Positions 23,380 to 34,687 of a DNA stretch of 64,000 bases are shown here, one piece after another. The notes under the pieces were generated by a model that saw only the letters and a list, made by a program, of their open reading frames with translations, made no database searches and was not told the DNA's origin. How positions within the stretch are numbered: the stretch's first letter is position 1; every line of letters begins with the position of its first letter. The stretch lies in contig OX419756.1 in the NCBI GenBank assembly GCA_948567375.1, positions 38,852,552 through 38,916,551 of the forward strand. The letters run 5' to 3'. Made by a program: the position numbers and the translations under genes. The stretch comes from Lunularia cruciata. Lineage: Eukaryota > Streptophyta > Marchantiopsida > Lunulariales > Lunulariaceae.

Positions 23380-24958
23380 GGAAAATGGTGAACGTGTTGC
23401 CTCTACATGCTAAAATAGATAAATTGGAGGTAGTGTGATAGAGTAGTAGTCATGACAGAAATGCCCAAGGTTATAAGCAATTGCTATGCAACAAAAAATT
23501 GAGCACCTTACTTGATTGTTGGAAGAACGAGATCATTAATAACAAGAGAAAGTAGAAAGAGCACCATTTCAATAAGAAGAAGAGTGAATCTAATTTCTGA
23601 AGCCCAAGGTATTTGAAAGCAAGAATCTCTTGGGTGAAGTGGAGATTTTATGCCTGACTGAGAATGTTATTTTGAAGTTACCAATCTTCAAGATGAACAA
23701 AAATAAATTCTCCTGGTTTCTAGCCAATTGGATGGAGTAGCAAAGCTATGGTGGTAGTTTTGAGTGGAGTGAACTGAACAACAATTTGTTACACAAATCT
23801 TGACATAGAAAAAATTCAAGAATGCAATAATTAGTCAATTCCAAGCTATAATAGCACATGAGCTGCACGAGATACATTGGCAAAGTTGAAGCAGATTGGC
23901 TCTAGAAGAAGCTAAATCATGCAATTCTAGAATACCATCATGTAAATTCCATATATATGAGAAGATGAAGCTCTAGACTGATTTGTAAGGAGCTTGAAGT
24001 CACAAACCAAATTAGAGGTGACAATGCAAGAGCCAAATCACTTAGAGAAAACCATGCAGTTGGCCAAATGCTTTGATTTCTTGGTTGCAACAACTTGGTC
24101 TTGACCTTGACCTCCACAAAACTTATTAATATACTACACACGAGTGGAAGAGCAAGCACCAATGGAAATTGATGTCATTCAATGGAGATCTTGGTATTGT
24201 AAATAAGAAAAATTGTGACAAAATGGTGGTTGTTTTTATTGTCACCAAATTGGACATCACATTGTTAAATTTCAACTCAAGGAGGGAAGACCTTGACAAA
24301 TTGCCCAAATGGAGTTTGTGGAGCAAAATGATTAGGGAAACAAGAATCCTAGTAGGAGATTTCAAGCCACCTATTGGGAACTTGATTAGTTCTAATGAGA
24401 TTGAAGGCTTGACCTATGCAAGTTTGCTTCACATGCAAGGTATGATATCTGATCATAGTTATAGGATTTTGGTTACTTTTAGAAATTCAAAGAATTGCAT
24501 GTCCATGCAATTAGCAAAGGAATTAAGTATTCTTATCAAGCCAGTGATTGGAAATAGATTGATGATGGTAGATGATATAAATGGTATTGCATTCCGTATT
24601 TCACATCCTATTACATTTTGGATTGGGAGGGAGTATTTGAAGTGTATGAGGTTTGTAATGACACTTCTACACTATGATGTCATTTTGAGTTTGCCTTGGC
24701 TTGAACATCATAAGGTTCAATTTGATTAGAACCGACAATAAATTCAAGTACAACACCAAAGTAGGAATTTTTGATTAGGTTGGTTGGTACCTTTGAGTAA
24801 GACACCAAAAAATAATCAAGCCCAAGATCAAAAGTTTGTCAAGAAAGTAGTCATAGTGCAAGCTTTGAAGGAAGATAAGTCCCAAGATGGAAAGTTTGTT
24901 AGTGAAGTAGCCATATAGCAAGCTTTGGAGGAAGATAAGTCTATTTTTGCAATGTAGA
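23380..24958 (+). pseudogene. Element D gag, protease and repeat linker
   Basis: Gag from about 23400 to 24120 is broken by many stops. A zinc knuckle CFYCHQIGH lies near 24225-24265 but its last Cys codon is changed to Phe. Protease-like sequence follows in the frame 24169-24729 (NCMSMQLAKELSILIKPVIG, then the fold end HYDVILSLPWLEHHKVQFD). From about 24820 two 60-bp repeat units encode variants of a QDGKFV...AL unit. Element C is inserted at 24958. Confidence 0.75.
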
Positions 24959-25560
24959 TGTAATACTCCAAGGACAAGAGAACTCTCCAAGAGATATACA
25001 AGAGAGAAAACACAAGTTTCACACTCAATCCTCCGATGCCCCAAAGGAGCACCTTCTCTTTATTATATGGCAAAGAGATCTACTCAAAGGAAGCTCCACC
25101 CTTGGATCAGATCCATGAATTGGTGACCTGTTAGTGAGCTCCATCCTTGGAGTAGTTGTTTGGATGGATGACATGTCAGTCCTTATCCTATCTAGTTGGC
25201 CAAATAGGTTTGACCAAAGGAAATCTTTAATGAATCTTCTTATAGGGAGCTCAAAATCACATGGGTGAGATACCATTAGAAAGCTCTTGACAAGACAAAT
25301 CATAAGGAGGGAGAGAAGGAAAGCCTTTTTCATCTTGAGAAAAAGAATTCCTTCTACTTTTGAGGCATAATTCATCCGTTTAGGCATTTGAAATTGACTC
25401 TAACGTTTTTAGGCTATTTTTGGCTTCTGCCCTATTAGTAGAAGTACTCTTTTGGTGACACCTCTATCTGATCTACCTAGCTCATTGTACACAACATCCT
25501 TTTAGATGTTACCAAGCCAATTTTCACCTTTAGATAATATGTCTAACTGCTTGTATTACA
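24959..25560 (-). repeat. 3' LTR of element C
   Basis: 602 bp with perfect 8-bp inverted ends (TGTAATAC at 24959, GTATTACA ending at 25560). It matches 36253-37027 except for the extra tandem copy there. A diverged solo copy of the family sits at 15930-16426. Confidence 0.92.
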
Positions 25561-25589
25561 GACTTCCTCCCTTTAAAGACATAATGTCC

Positions 25590-26690
25590 TTGTTGCAAAA
25601 TTGTTGCTCAAAAGATTGAACAAACAATGTTGCCTTGGTCAAGTTGGCTATTGGCTCCCATGTTGCCTTGTACAGTGGGTACCCTTTTCAATGGACTAAA
25701 TATTCTACATGCAGATTGCAAGTACCATGGATGCGTTTCTAGAGAATGCGTTTGACCTCATACTCCTCCGCCTCATCAACCAAGGTTAGACAAGGTCAAC
25801 TTTCTTGGATGGAAGAGAAATGGGGCGGCCAGGGAGCATATCAGCATAATAAGAAAACATGAAACATTGGGTAGATCTTCATATGGAGTAGTAGCTCAAG
25901 GTGATAGGCCATGGCATAGATGCAACAAAGGATGGAGAAAGGTCCTATTAAATGAGGTCTGAGCTTATGAGGACCAACTAACTTGAGGTTGGTGATTGAC
26001 ATCCAAACTTGATCTCCCACAATTAATTCCATGTGTTGGCGGTGTGCATCTACCTATTGCTTATGCTGATTTCGGGCAATCTGCAACATGTGTTTGGGGT
26101 GCTCCACCCCATGTTGGATTCTAGAAACAAAAGTGTTGATAGTGTCAAGCTTGGTAGCCATCGGATGGACCTTCATCAAGCTTGAAGGTATGAAAGGATG
26201 TTCTCCACACATGAGGAAGAACATTGTGACTTGTGTGAAAGTAAAATTCACTTATTTGTTGTAAGCAAATTCCGCGAATGGGAGTAAGGTGTCCTAACTC
26301 TCTTGCTCATCCAAAGTAAAGCCCAAAGCATGTCTTCAATAGTGCAATTTGCCTTCTCTATTTGTCCATCAGTCTATGAATGGTAAGCTATGGTATAGTC
26401 AATTTGGTTTTGAAGAACCCAAAGAGTGTTCTCCAAAAAAAAACTAGTGAATTGAGTGCCTCTATCTATGATGAGTACTCAAGACAAGCCATGGTGGGAA
26501 AAGACTGCATCTAAGTACAATTGAACTAGTTGCGGGATAATCACATCCTTGGTAGGAGGACAAACATGAATCATTATGCTGAGTTGGTTAACAAAGACTA
26601 CGATGGAATCAAACCCTGAGGTGGTCTTGGGAAATTCACAAACCAGATCTATGCTTACATGTTCCCAACATTGTGTAGGAGTGGGGAGAG
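25590..26690 (-). pseudogene. Element C integrase (C-terminal part) and chromodomain
   Basis: On the minus strand the sequence restarts at the element A insertion with PLPTPTQCWEHVSIDLV (about 26640-26690), the start of the integrase core. The core continues with stops to about 26260. 25841-26032 reads GDQVWMSITNLKL and GPHKLRPHLIGPF, the C-terminal integrase domain, and about 25590-25770 reads EYEV, VEYLVHWKGYP and ATWEPIANL, a clear chromodomain. Chromodomains of such elements bind histone marks and steer integration into heterochromatin. Confidence 0.8.
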
Positions 26691-26694
26691 GTTG

Positions 26695-27119
26695 TGTAAC
26701 AATATGGAGTTTAGTGACAAAGTTAGTAGGGCTAATGAAGTAGCAAATAAGATAAATTAGCCTATAATATTTTGGAAGTATTTAGGAAGCTTCTTGGGAA
26801 GCTTCTCGGCTAGCTCAGTTTTTACCTCAAGTAAGTAGTTTCTAGAAGGAAGCTTCTAGGAGCTTCCAACTAGCTTAGCTTGCAAGCCAAGTAGGTGACT
26901 TCAAGAAGGAAGCTTCTTGAGAAGCTTCCTGGTTAACTTGGCTTGCACTCTAAGAAAGTGGTTCAAGGAAGTTTCTTGAGAAGCTTCTCAAGGGCCTTAT
27001 ATGCTATCTATAAATACCAAAGCCAAAGCTCATGCTAGGCATTTGGAGTTTCCCTCATTTAAGTGTCTCAATATGAACCTACATTCTCTTATTTCTCTCC
27101 TTGGTCTTGGTCTTTTACA
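26695..27119 (+). repeat. 5' LTR of element A
   Basis: 425 bp, from TGTAACAATATGG to TCTTTTACA. It contains at least six GAAGCTTC-like palindromes, a TATA box and then the PBS. It matches the 3' LTR at 31858-32254 at roughly nine positions in ten by eye. Confidence 0.93.
26968..27016 (+). promoter_or_regulatory. HSE-like block and TATA box in the element A promoter
   Basis: GAAGTTTC (26968-26975) and GAGAAGCTTCTC (26978-26989) precede TATAAATA (27009-27016) by about 20 bp. Short GAA/TTC arrays just upstream of a TATA box are the arrangement of plant heat-shock promoters. The 3' LTR has the same layout with cleaner units and TATAAATA at 32143-32150. Confidence 0.55.
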
Positions 27120-27120
27120 T

Positions 27121-27132
27121 TGGTATCAGAGC
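27121..27132 (+). other. Primer-binding site of element A
   Basis: TGGTATCAGAGC is complementary to the 3' end of plant initiator methionine tRNA and lies one base after the LTR. It is the start point of minus-strand cDNA synthesis. Confidence 0.92.
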
Positions 27133-27489
27133 ATGAATGAGATGAATGGAATTTATGGACTACCAAATCCACTTCCACCAAACCATTGAGATTTTCATGT
27201 CTAGATATTACCCAAACATTGTTTCACATAATTCATCACCTCGCGCTTTGGGCAGGATTTTTTACATATGATCACCTTGTCTAAGGAACCCTTGATACTT
27301 CTGGTGGTAACTTATAGAGAACGGTGGATGTGCTACATCTATGTGTTAATCAATTAGATAAATTGAGAGTAGTGGGATAGAGTAGTAGCTTTGGCGGCAA
27401 TACCGAATGTTATCCCCGCGATGCAGCAACAAATAGAGCACCTTACTTGATTGTTGGATAAACAAGACCAGCAATGACAAGAACATATA

Positions 27490-28215
27490 GAGAGAGCTGC
27501 AGTTTGAGATGGAGAAGATCACATTTGATTTCCAAAACCCAAGGTGTTTGAAGGCAAGAATCTTCCAAGCACTATGGATAATTTTGTGTTTGATTGCAAA
27601 TGTTACTTTGATGCCACCTATCTTCAAGATGAATGGAAATAGATTCTCTTGGTTTCTAGCCAATTGGATGGTGTGGCAAAACTTTGGAGGCGGTTCCGAG
27701 TGGAGCGAGCTAAATGACATATTGTTGCACCAATTTTGATATGGGCAGAATTCAAGGATGCAATACTTGGTCAATTTACAACTATAAATGCCACCCAAGC
27801 CTCATGAGATAAATTGGCAGAGTTGAAGCAGATTGGCTCAATAAGGAGCTACATCACACAGTTTCAAAACACCATCATGCAAATTCTAAATATACAAGAA
27901 GGTGAAGTTTTGGATCTATTTGTGCGGGGATTGAAGACACAAACTAAATTGGAGGTGACCATGTGAGAACCACAAAATGTAGAAGAAGCCATGCAATTTG
28001 CTGAACGCTTTGATTCCTTGGTTGCGACAACTTGGTCTTGACCTCGACCTACACAAAGCTTACCAGTACACTATGTATGGGTGGAAGAATCAGCACCAAT
28101 GGAGATTGATGTTATCCAACAGAGACCACTTGGTACAGCAGATAGAGAAAGATTGCAATAAAATGGAGGTTGTTTTTATTGTCACCAAGTTGGACATTGC
28201 ATTGTTGAATGTACA
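27490..28215 (+). pseudogene. Element A gag with zinc knuckle
   Basis: The frame reads KPKVFEGKNLPST-like sequence near 27540, AELKQIGSIRSYITQFQNTI (about 27818-27877) and a CCHC knuckle CFYCHQVGHCIVEC at 28171-28212 (C-x2-C-x4-H-x4-C complete). Several stops, such as TAG near 27634, break the capsid part. Element B carries the clearest version of this gag. Confidence 0.8.
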
Positions 28216-28363
28216 CTAAGGAATGGGCGACCTGGACAAGTTGCCCAAATGGAGTTTGTGGAATAGAATGATTAGGGAAACAAGGAATCACAGTAGGAGA
28301 TTTCAAGCCGCCTATTGGGAGCTTGATTAGTTCCAATGGGATTGAAGGCTTGACCTATGCAAT

Positions 28364-28990
28364 TTGCTTCACTTGCAAGGTACAATATCTAATCAAGGTT
28401 GTAGGAATTTGGTTGATTCTGAAAGTTCAAAGAATTGCATGTCTATGCAAGTATCAAAGGAGTTGGGAATTCCTATCAAGCTAGTGATTGGAAGTAGATT
28501 GATGATGGTGGATGGTAGAAAGAGTTTTGTATTTCGTACCTCATATCTTGTTACTTCTAAGATTTGGAAAGAGTATTTGGAGTGTATGAGGTTTGTAGTG
28601 GCACCTCTACACTATGATGTCATTCCTAGGACTACCTTGGCTTGAACATCATAAGGTTCGATTTGATTGGACTCAATGAAAAATTCAAGTACAACACCAA
28701 TGTAGAAAATTCTGATTAGGTTGTCTGGCACCTCCGAGTAAGACACCTAAGAATAGTTAATCCCAAGATAGGAAGTTTGTTGAGAAGGTAGCCAAAGAGC
28801 ATGCCTTGAAGAGAGAGGAGCCCCAAGATGGGAAGTTTGCCAGGAAGGCAACCATGGAACAAGCTTTGAAGAGAGATGAGTCCCTAGATGGGAAGTTTGT
28901 TAGTGAAGCAGCCATAGAGCAAGCTTTGAAGGAAGATAAGTCTATTTTTGTGGTGCGGATCAAGCCAATTCAAGCAATGGTTGATTAGAT
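28364..28990 (+). pseudogene. Element A protease and 60-bp repeat linker
   Basis: The aspartyl-protease region carries LVDSESSKNCMSMQ (the D-S-G active site reads D-S-E here), then IPIKLVIGSRLMMVDGR and LHYDVI, ending at 28645. From 28768 to 28947 three direct repeats of exactly 60 bp (GGAAGTTTG at 28771, 28831 and 28891) encode a charged 20-residue unit, QDGKF...A...QALKR.E. The linker leads into the RT start, HEFADVFPDDLPKGLP. Confidence 0.8.
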
Positions 28991-30340
28991 AGTTCATGAG
29001 TTTGCGGACGTGTTTCCAGATGATCTGCCAAAGGGATTACCCTCCAATCGTGATATGGCTTTCAAGATTGAGTTGTTGCCAAGGAGTACTCCAATGAGTA
29101 GACCAATCTATCGGCTCTCACCAAAGTAGTTAGAGGAGTTGCAAACAACACTTATAGAGTTGTTGGAGAAGGACTTCATATGACATAGTACCTCTCCTTG
29201 GGAAGCACCGGTACTATTCATTCCAAAGAAGGATGGAGGACTTTGTTTTTGTATTGATTATCATGGGTTCAATAAGCAAACAGTGAAGAATGCATATCCC
29301 TTGCCTTGGATTGATGACTTGCTTGATCATTGAGTGGAGCATGATACTTTTCCAAGTTGTATCTTCGCAATGGCTATTAGCAAATCCCCATTGATCGGGA
29401 GGATGTGCAAAAGATGGCCTTTTGCACAAGGTATGGGCATTTTGAGTAGAGAGTTCCACCTTTAGGGCTCACTAGTGCTCCAACAGTCTTCATGGATCAG
29501 ATTCTTTGGGTGTTGGATGGACTATTGGATCGGTACATAGTGGGGTTCTTGGATGATATCTTAATCTATAGCAAGACAGAGATAGAACACATAAATCACA
29601 TGCAAGAAGTCCTAAGACAATTATGACAATAGAAATTTTACTGCAAGAAGTCAAAGTGTGCTTTTTGGCAAAAGGAAGTTACCTTCTTGGAGCACAAGAT
29701 CTCATCAAAAGGGATCAAGATGGAAGAGGAGAAAATCAAGGCCATTACTAATTGGCCTACTCCAAAGGATGCTATGGAAGTACAGGCATTTAATGGGTTG
29801 ACCAGTTTTTACCAATGGTTCATCCATTATTATGCTCACGTGGCTCCACCATTGACTAACCTCTTGGGGAAGGATTTGAGCTTCTAGTGGACCATCAAGC
29901 ACAAAAAAGCATTCCAGAAGTTGAAACGTATGGTGTCTTCAAGACCCATTCTTCAACCGTATGATCCTCAACTACCCTGTGTGGTTGATTTTGATGCTTC
30001 TAACTTTACAATTGGAATTGCGTTGTAACAAGAATTCCCAAATGGACGCCATCCCATTGCCTTTGTATCTCACCAAATCAATATGGCTGAAAGAAACTAC
30101 TCTGCTCGAGATCAAGAATAACTTGCAATGGTATATGCCACCAAGGTATGGAGGCATTACCTCTTGGGGAAACAAGTGATCATGCAAACTGATAACAAAC
30201 CATTGTTGCAGACATTACACTTGGAACACATGAAGAGTAGACATCATTGGTGGGAGGAACAACTCCAATTTTTTGACATCAAACTTGAGTACCAGACAGG
30301 TTGGTTCCACATCATCCCTGATCCTTTATCACAATGACCT
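28985..30340 (+). pseudogene. Element A reverse transcriptase and RNase H
   Basis: RT starts at FADVFPDDLPKGLPSN and includes [24 protein letters not shown] and the catalytic FLDDILIYS (about 29545-29571). RNase H includes VDFDASNFTIG near 29980, MVYATKVWRHYLLGKQVIMQ from 30128 (with the TDNKPLLQ Asp) and SRHHWWEEQLQFF. Stops at many positions. Confidence 0.85.
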
Positions 30341-30559
30341 GATTTGAAGTGTCTTCCCCTCATCACAACGGCAATTACGACGGTGTCAATTGACTCCAAG
30401 GTCCAAAACAAGTTTCAGTCGGCTCTACAACAAGGTCCCTTCTTCCAAATGGTACATGGTTTCCTTACAGCATGTGACAAGGAGTACAACACCTTCTCTA
30501 TCAAGGAGAACTTTCTATTCCATGAGGATCTGATCTATGTTCCAACCAAAGTTGATCTT

Positions 30560-31260
30560 CAACTTGTGCGCCTTCAAGAAGCTCATGATTTACCCATAGC
30601 TAGTCACATGGGTGTGGACAAGACCTTGGGTACCCTCCAACGCTGATGGTGGTGGCCCAACATGACACAAGATGTTCAAGAATTTGTCCAATCATGTGAG
30701 AGTTGCCAATGCAACAAGGCTAACAACCAAAATCCAAGTGGACTCCTTCAACTACTTGCCATTCCATCTGCTTGATGGGAGCATGTGAGCTTAGATCTCA
30801 TCACATCCTTGCCCAAGACAAAGCAAGGACACACAACAATCATGGTGTTTGAGGATAAGCTTAGTAAGCAAATCCACTTGGCACCAACCTTAGCGCAAAT
30901 CTACTTCGACAATGTCTTCAAACATCATGGGATACCACATGTACTCATCTCTGACCGCAATCCTTGATTTATTGGGAAGTTTTGGCAAGCACTCTTCCAG
31001 ATACTCGGCACCAAGCTTGCTTTGTCCACGGCCTATCATCCTCAAACTAATGGACAAACCAAAAGTGCAAATCATACATTGGAAGATATGCTATGTGCCT
31101 TTGTCAATGTCCACCATACCAATTGGGATGAATGTCTTGCAACTACAGAATTTGCCTACAACAATTCTAAACAAGCAAGCACTAGATTTTCTCTTTCTTT
31201 CTCAATTTTGGCCAAGATCCGCTTGTTCAAGATTCTCTTCTTGCTCCCCCTCCATCTCAG
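30560..31260 (+). pseudogene. Element A integrase, catalytic Glu replaced
   Basis: A zinc-binding HHCC domain (HDLPIASHMGVDKTLG, then CESCQCNK near 30700) is followed by a core with SLDLITSLPKTKQGHT (first Asp), HVLISDRNP (second Asp, near 30945-30960) and AYHPQTNGQTKSANHTLEDM (about 31030-31090). In Ty3/gypsy integrases the last motif reads QTER and its Glu is the third catalytic residue; here it is Lys (AAA). The enzyme was therefore inactive even apart from its stops. Confidence 0.82.
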
Positions 31261-31639
31261 GTTCCTCATACTTCAACATTCTTGACCATTATATCACAAT
31301 CTCTCTAACAAGCCAAATCTCCCCTCCTTGTTGCTCAGAATCATCAAAAACAATATGCGGACCACCATCGTTGTGATCTCACCTTTGAAGTTGTTGATAG
31401 AGTCATGTTATCCTCTAGTAACCTCCCTCTCCCCCTTGATACCCAAGTTTGTAAACTTGCCCTTAATTGGATAGGATCTTTTGATATCACCCAAATTGTC
31501 TCTCCTATTGCTTATCGACTTGCCTTGCCTTGGCATATGCATATCCATCTTGTCTTTCATGTTTCCAAGTTGAAACCCTTTGTTCCTAATCCCTCTTCCT
31601 TTTCCTCTGGAGTCCCAACCTCCCCCTCCTCTTATCCCT

Positions 31640-31850
31640 ATCAATGATCATGAGAAGTATGAAGTTGATCGTATCCTATTCAACATATTCAACGAGGCTG
31701 TCGATAATATACAGAGTACAAGGTCCTTTGGAAATGGTATCTCCTTCATGATGCCACATGGGAACCTCTTTCTCACCTCCAAAATGCATAAACAGCCATC
31801 CAAGAGTTTAAAGCTTCACTGGCGACAAGGATGTCACCAACTAGCGGTGG
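31640..31850 (+). pseudogene. Element A chromodomain and polypurine tract
   Basis: INDHEKYEVDRIL, then (other frame) EYKVLWKWY and HDATWEPLSHLQNA, match the chromodomain signature seen more completely in elements D (39800-39990) and B (52890-53110). The polypurine tract GGTGGGGAAATA ends at 31857. The preceding integrase tail reads YRLALPWHMHIHLVFHVSKL (31520-31580). Confidence 0.78.
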
Positions 31851-31857
31851 GGAAATA

Positions 31858-32254
31858 TGTAACAGTATGGAGTTTAATGACAAAGTTTGTAGGGCTAATG
31901 AAGTAGCAAATAAGACAAATTAGCCTAGAATATTCCGGAAGTATCTAGGAAGCTTCTTGGGAAGCTTCTTGGCTAGCTCAGCTTGCACCTCAAGTAAGTA
32001 GCTTCTAGAAGCTTCCAACTAGCTTAGCTTGCACGCCAAGTAGGCGGCTTCTTGAGAAGCTTCTTGGTTAACTTGGCTTGCATCTAAGAAAGCGGCTTGA
32101 GGAAGCTTCTTGAGAAGCTTCTCAAGGACCTTGTATGCTACCTATAAATACCAAAACCAAAGCTCATGCTAGGCTTTCATAGTTTTCCCTCATTCAAGTG
32201 TCTCAATGTGAGCTTCCATTCTCCTATTTCTCTCTTTGGTCTTGGTCTTTTATA
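31858..32254 (+). repeat. 3' LTR of element A
   Basis: 397 bp from TGTAACAGTATGG to TCTTTTATA (terminal CA now TA). TTCTAGAAGCTTC at 32003-32015 and two GAAGCTTC units lie upstream of TATAAATA (32143-32150). It is shorter than the 5' LTR mainly through a few small deletions. Confidence 0.93.
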
Positions 32255-32316
32255 GGTTAGAGGAGTCCTATGGGAGCTTGATTAGAAGCCTTATTTTGTT
32301 GATAAAGTAGGTAGCT

Positions 32317-33415
32317 CTAAACATATTCCATCACATCATTACTCATCTTGGGCCAATAGTAATGGCGTTTGACTGCATCCAAGGTCTTGTCCATTCCAAT
32401 GTGACTTGCAATGGCAAAATCATGACATTCTGCTAGGATGGTGGTTCTTAGATCCATATCATCTAAGACCCACAACTTGCCATCACAAAAGGTGAGTCCT
32501 TGGGTGCTGGTGATGCATTTGGATGATTGAGCACCTACAATTTGTGGATTAGTTTTTGTAGTAGCAAGAATCTTGGGCCAAAATTCAAGGTTCATTTTGA
32601 TTTCCACCACCAAATTGTTTGCCATTGGCATTAGGGTGAATGTATCTACAAGGTGCTTCTTACTTTCCACATATATGATTTTCATGTTGAATTGTTGTCT
32701 CCACTCTACCACCAAATCTATCAACAAGAAAGATCTTTTTGTGTCTTGAGGTAAACTAGAGGTTTATGATCCATCTCTACCACAAATGCTTTCTCACCCA
32801 AATAGTGCTTCTAATTTTTGGTTGCAAGGACAATATCAATTCTTCTTGTTTGGTGGTATGATAGTTGCATTTTTTTGATAGCAACTTACAAGAGAAATAT
32901 GCAATTGGGTGCCATTCATCCTGCCATTCTTGTTGTAGGAGTGCTCATATTGCTACACCTGATGCATCTATAGCCATCTTGATTGGATATTTTGGGTCAT
33001 ACCATTTCAAGATTGGTGCATGTAGTAATACATATTTTAACTCCTAAAAGGCCAATTCTTGTGTGGTTCCCCATATCCACCTCTTCCTCTTGCCCAATAG
33101 TGTTGTTAGAGGTTGTGCAACCTTGGAGAAGTCCTTGACAAATTGATGATAAAACCACATCAATCCCAAGAAACTCTTGATTTGAGTCTGATCTTCTAGA
33201 GCACTCCATTTTTGAATAACCTCTATTTTATTTGTTAACACTTGGATACCCCCTGCACTTACTCTATGCCCTAAGTAGTCTACTTCAGATTTGCTAAACT
33301 TGCACTTTGAGATTCTAGCATACAATTGATTCTATCATAGAATCTGGAGGACTTCTCCTAGGTGTTGCTTATGCTCTATCAACATCCTACTATAGACTAA
33401 GATGTCATCAAGAAA
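32317..33415 (-). pseudogene. Element C RNase H, zinc-binding integrase part and RT palm
   Basis: On the minus strand, LDDILVYSR near 33385-33415 is the RT catalytic motif. 33044-33325 reads KCKFSKSEVDYLGHRVSAGG and FLGLMWFYHQFVKDFSKVAQ, the RT-RNase H connection. 32317-32727 reads KIIYVESKKHLVDTF (RNase H end) and then HDFAIASHIGMDKTLDAVKR with HYYWPKMSNDV, the zinc-binding integrase start. The next residues are split by element A. Confidence 0.82.
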
Positions 33416-33486
33416 AAATGATAATAGATTTATCCAAGTATAGATGAAATATGTCATTCATCAAACTCAAAAAAGTGGTTGGAGTG

Positions 33487-34038
33487 TTAGTAAGGCCACA
33501 TCATCACCAAGTACTCAAAGTGACCATACCTTGTTTGAAAGGCCACTTTGTATATGTCTTCTTCCATAATCATGATTTGGTTGTAATTGCTCCGCAAATC
33601 AAGTTTGGTGAAGTGCCTTGCCACATTGAGTTGATCAAACAAGTAATCCATGCAAGGCAATGGATATTTGTTTGTCATTGTTTGTTGATTCAGTCCTCGG
33701 TAGTCAATGCACATGCACATTATTCCGTCCTTCTTCTTCACAAACAATATAGGAACCTCATATGGTGATACGTTGGGTTGGATAAACCTTTTCTGCAACA
33801 TATCTTCAATTTGAGCCTTACACTCTTCCAACTCATGAGGTGATGGTTGATAAGGGGCCTTACAAGGAGGAGTATTCCCAATATGTATCTCAATTTTATG
33901 ATCTACTCTCATTTTTGGTAGTAAACCTACAAGTAATTCATCCAGAAGGACATCTTGGAACTCATTGATCACATCTTTCAATCTCTCAAGAATTTGTCCA
34001 TTGTGTTGTGCACTTTGGACTTCTCTTATTAAACTCAT
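33487..34038 (-). pseudogene. Element C reverse transcriptase, fingers
   Basis: 183 codons are still open: [84 protein letters not shown] and [14 protein letters not shown]. This is standard Ty3/gypsy RT up to the palm; the sequence after YGHFEYLVM runs out of frame. It is the longest open pol segment in the nest. Confidence 0.88.
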
Positions 34039-34234
34039 GAAACATCTATCTGTCTACCAATAGATGTGGTCCTTATAACATACACATGCAACTCTTGCCT
34101 TTGTGATCTTCCTTTAATCCCAAAGATCTTCCATTGACTAGTTTCACTGCTTTCTTTCTCCAATCCACCATAGGGTTGTAGTACTCCATCCACGACATAC
34201 CTAAGATTGCATCATAACAAGCTAGTTGTATCAC

Positions 34235-34537
34235 TCACCACTTGATTGCTTCTTGATACTCTCCTATAGAGAATATTAGCTTTCTAGGTAACAACTCAAT
34301 CCTCTCTTTCTGACCGTTAGGTAACTCTACTTTGTCCTTCTCATCCTTCTCTAGTTCCATCCCCAACCTTATTGCAACAAAGTGAGACAAGAAATTCTCT
34401 ATTGCTCTAAGGTCTATCAACACTCTCACCGGATTGCCTTCTAGCACTCCATTTACAACAACTAATTGTGCATTTATCTTCCTCCTTCTTTGCACACTTG
34501 TCCTCTTCCTCCTCCTGCTTTTACTCTTCTTCATCAA
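34235..34537 (-). pseudogene. Element C protease
   Basis: The frame includes QLVVVNGVLEGNPVRVLIDL and AIENFLSHFVA, matching the strand around an aspartyl-protease site where D-S/T-G is expected; the motif here reads D-L-R. It is preceded in the polyprotein by the CCHC knuckle near 34690-34730. Confidence 0.7.
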
Positions 34538-34687
34538 GCTATTAAGGCCACAAGGTACATTTATAGGAGATATTTGTTTTCCAATGTGGTTTCTATATCT
34601 TCCTCTTCAATTCACATCTCCATGTGGTTCAGAGGTTGCTTGTATGGAGACCAAGGGCCTCTAAGATGACAAGCATGACAATTCATG

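Larger units (their letters stand above)
26695..32254 (+). mobile_element. Element A: chromovirus-type Ty3/gypsy, innermost
   Basis: 5' LTR 26695-27119, PBS 27121-27132 (TGGTATCAGAGC, initiator-Met tRNA), gag-pol, polypurine tract GGTGGGGAAATA just before the 3' LTR at 31858-32254. Flanks are GGTTG (26690-26694) and GGTTA (32255-32259), a target-site duplication with one transition. It sits in the integrase gene of element C, and removing it rejoins NKASNQAPIGLL to PLPTPTQCWEHVS. LTR differences are mainly transitions plus a few small indels. It is 5.56 kb. Stops throughout pol make it non-autonomous. Confidence 0.94.

Noticed and set aside
24169-24729. 186-codon frame as a separate plant gene
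   Set aside because: It is the gag-end and protease region of element D, with clear parallels in A and B.
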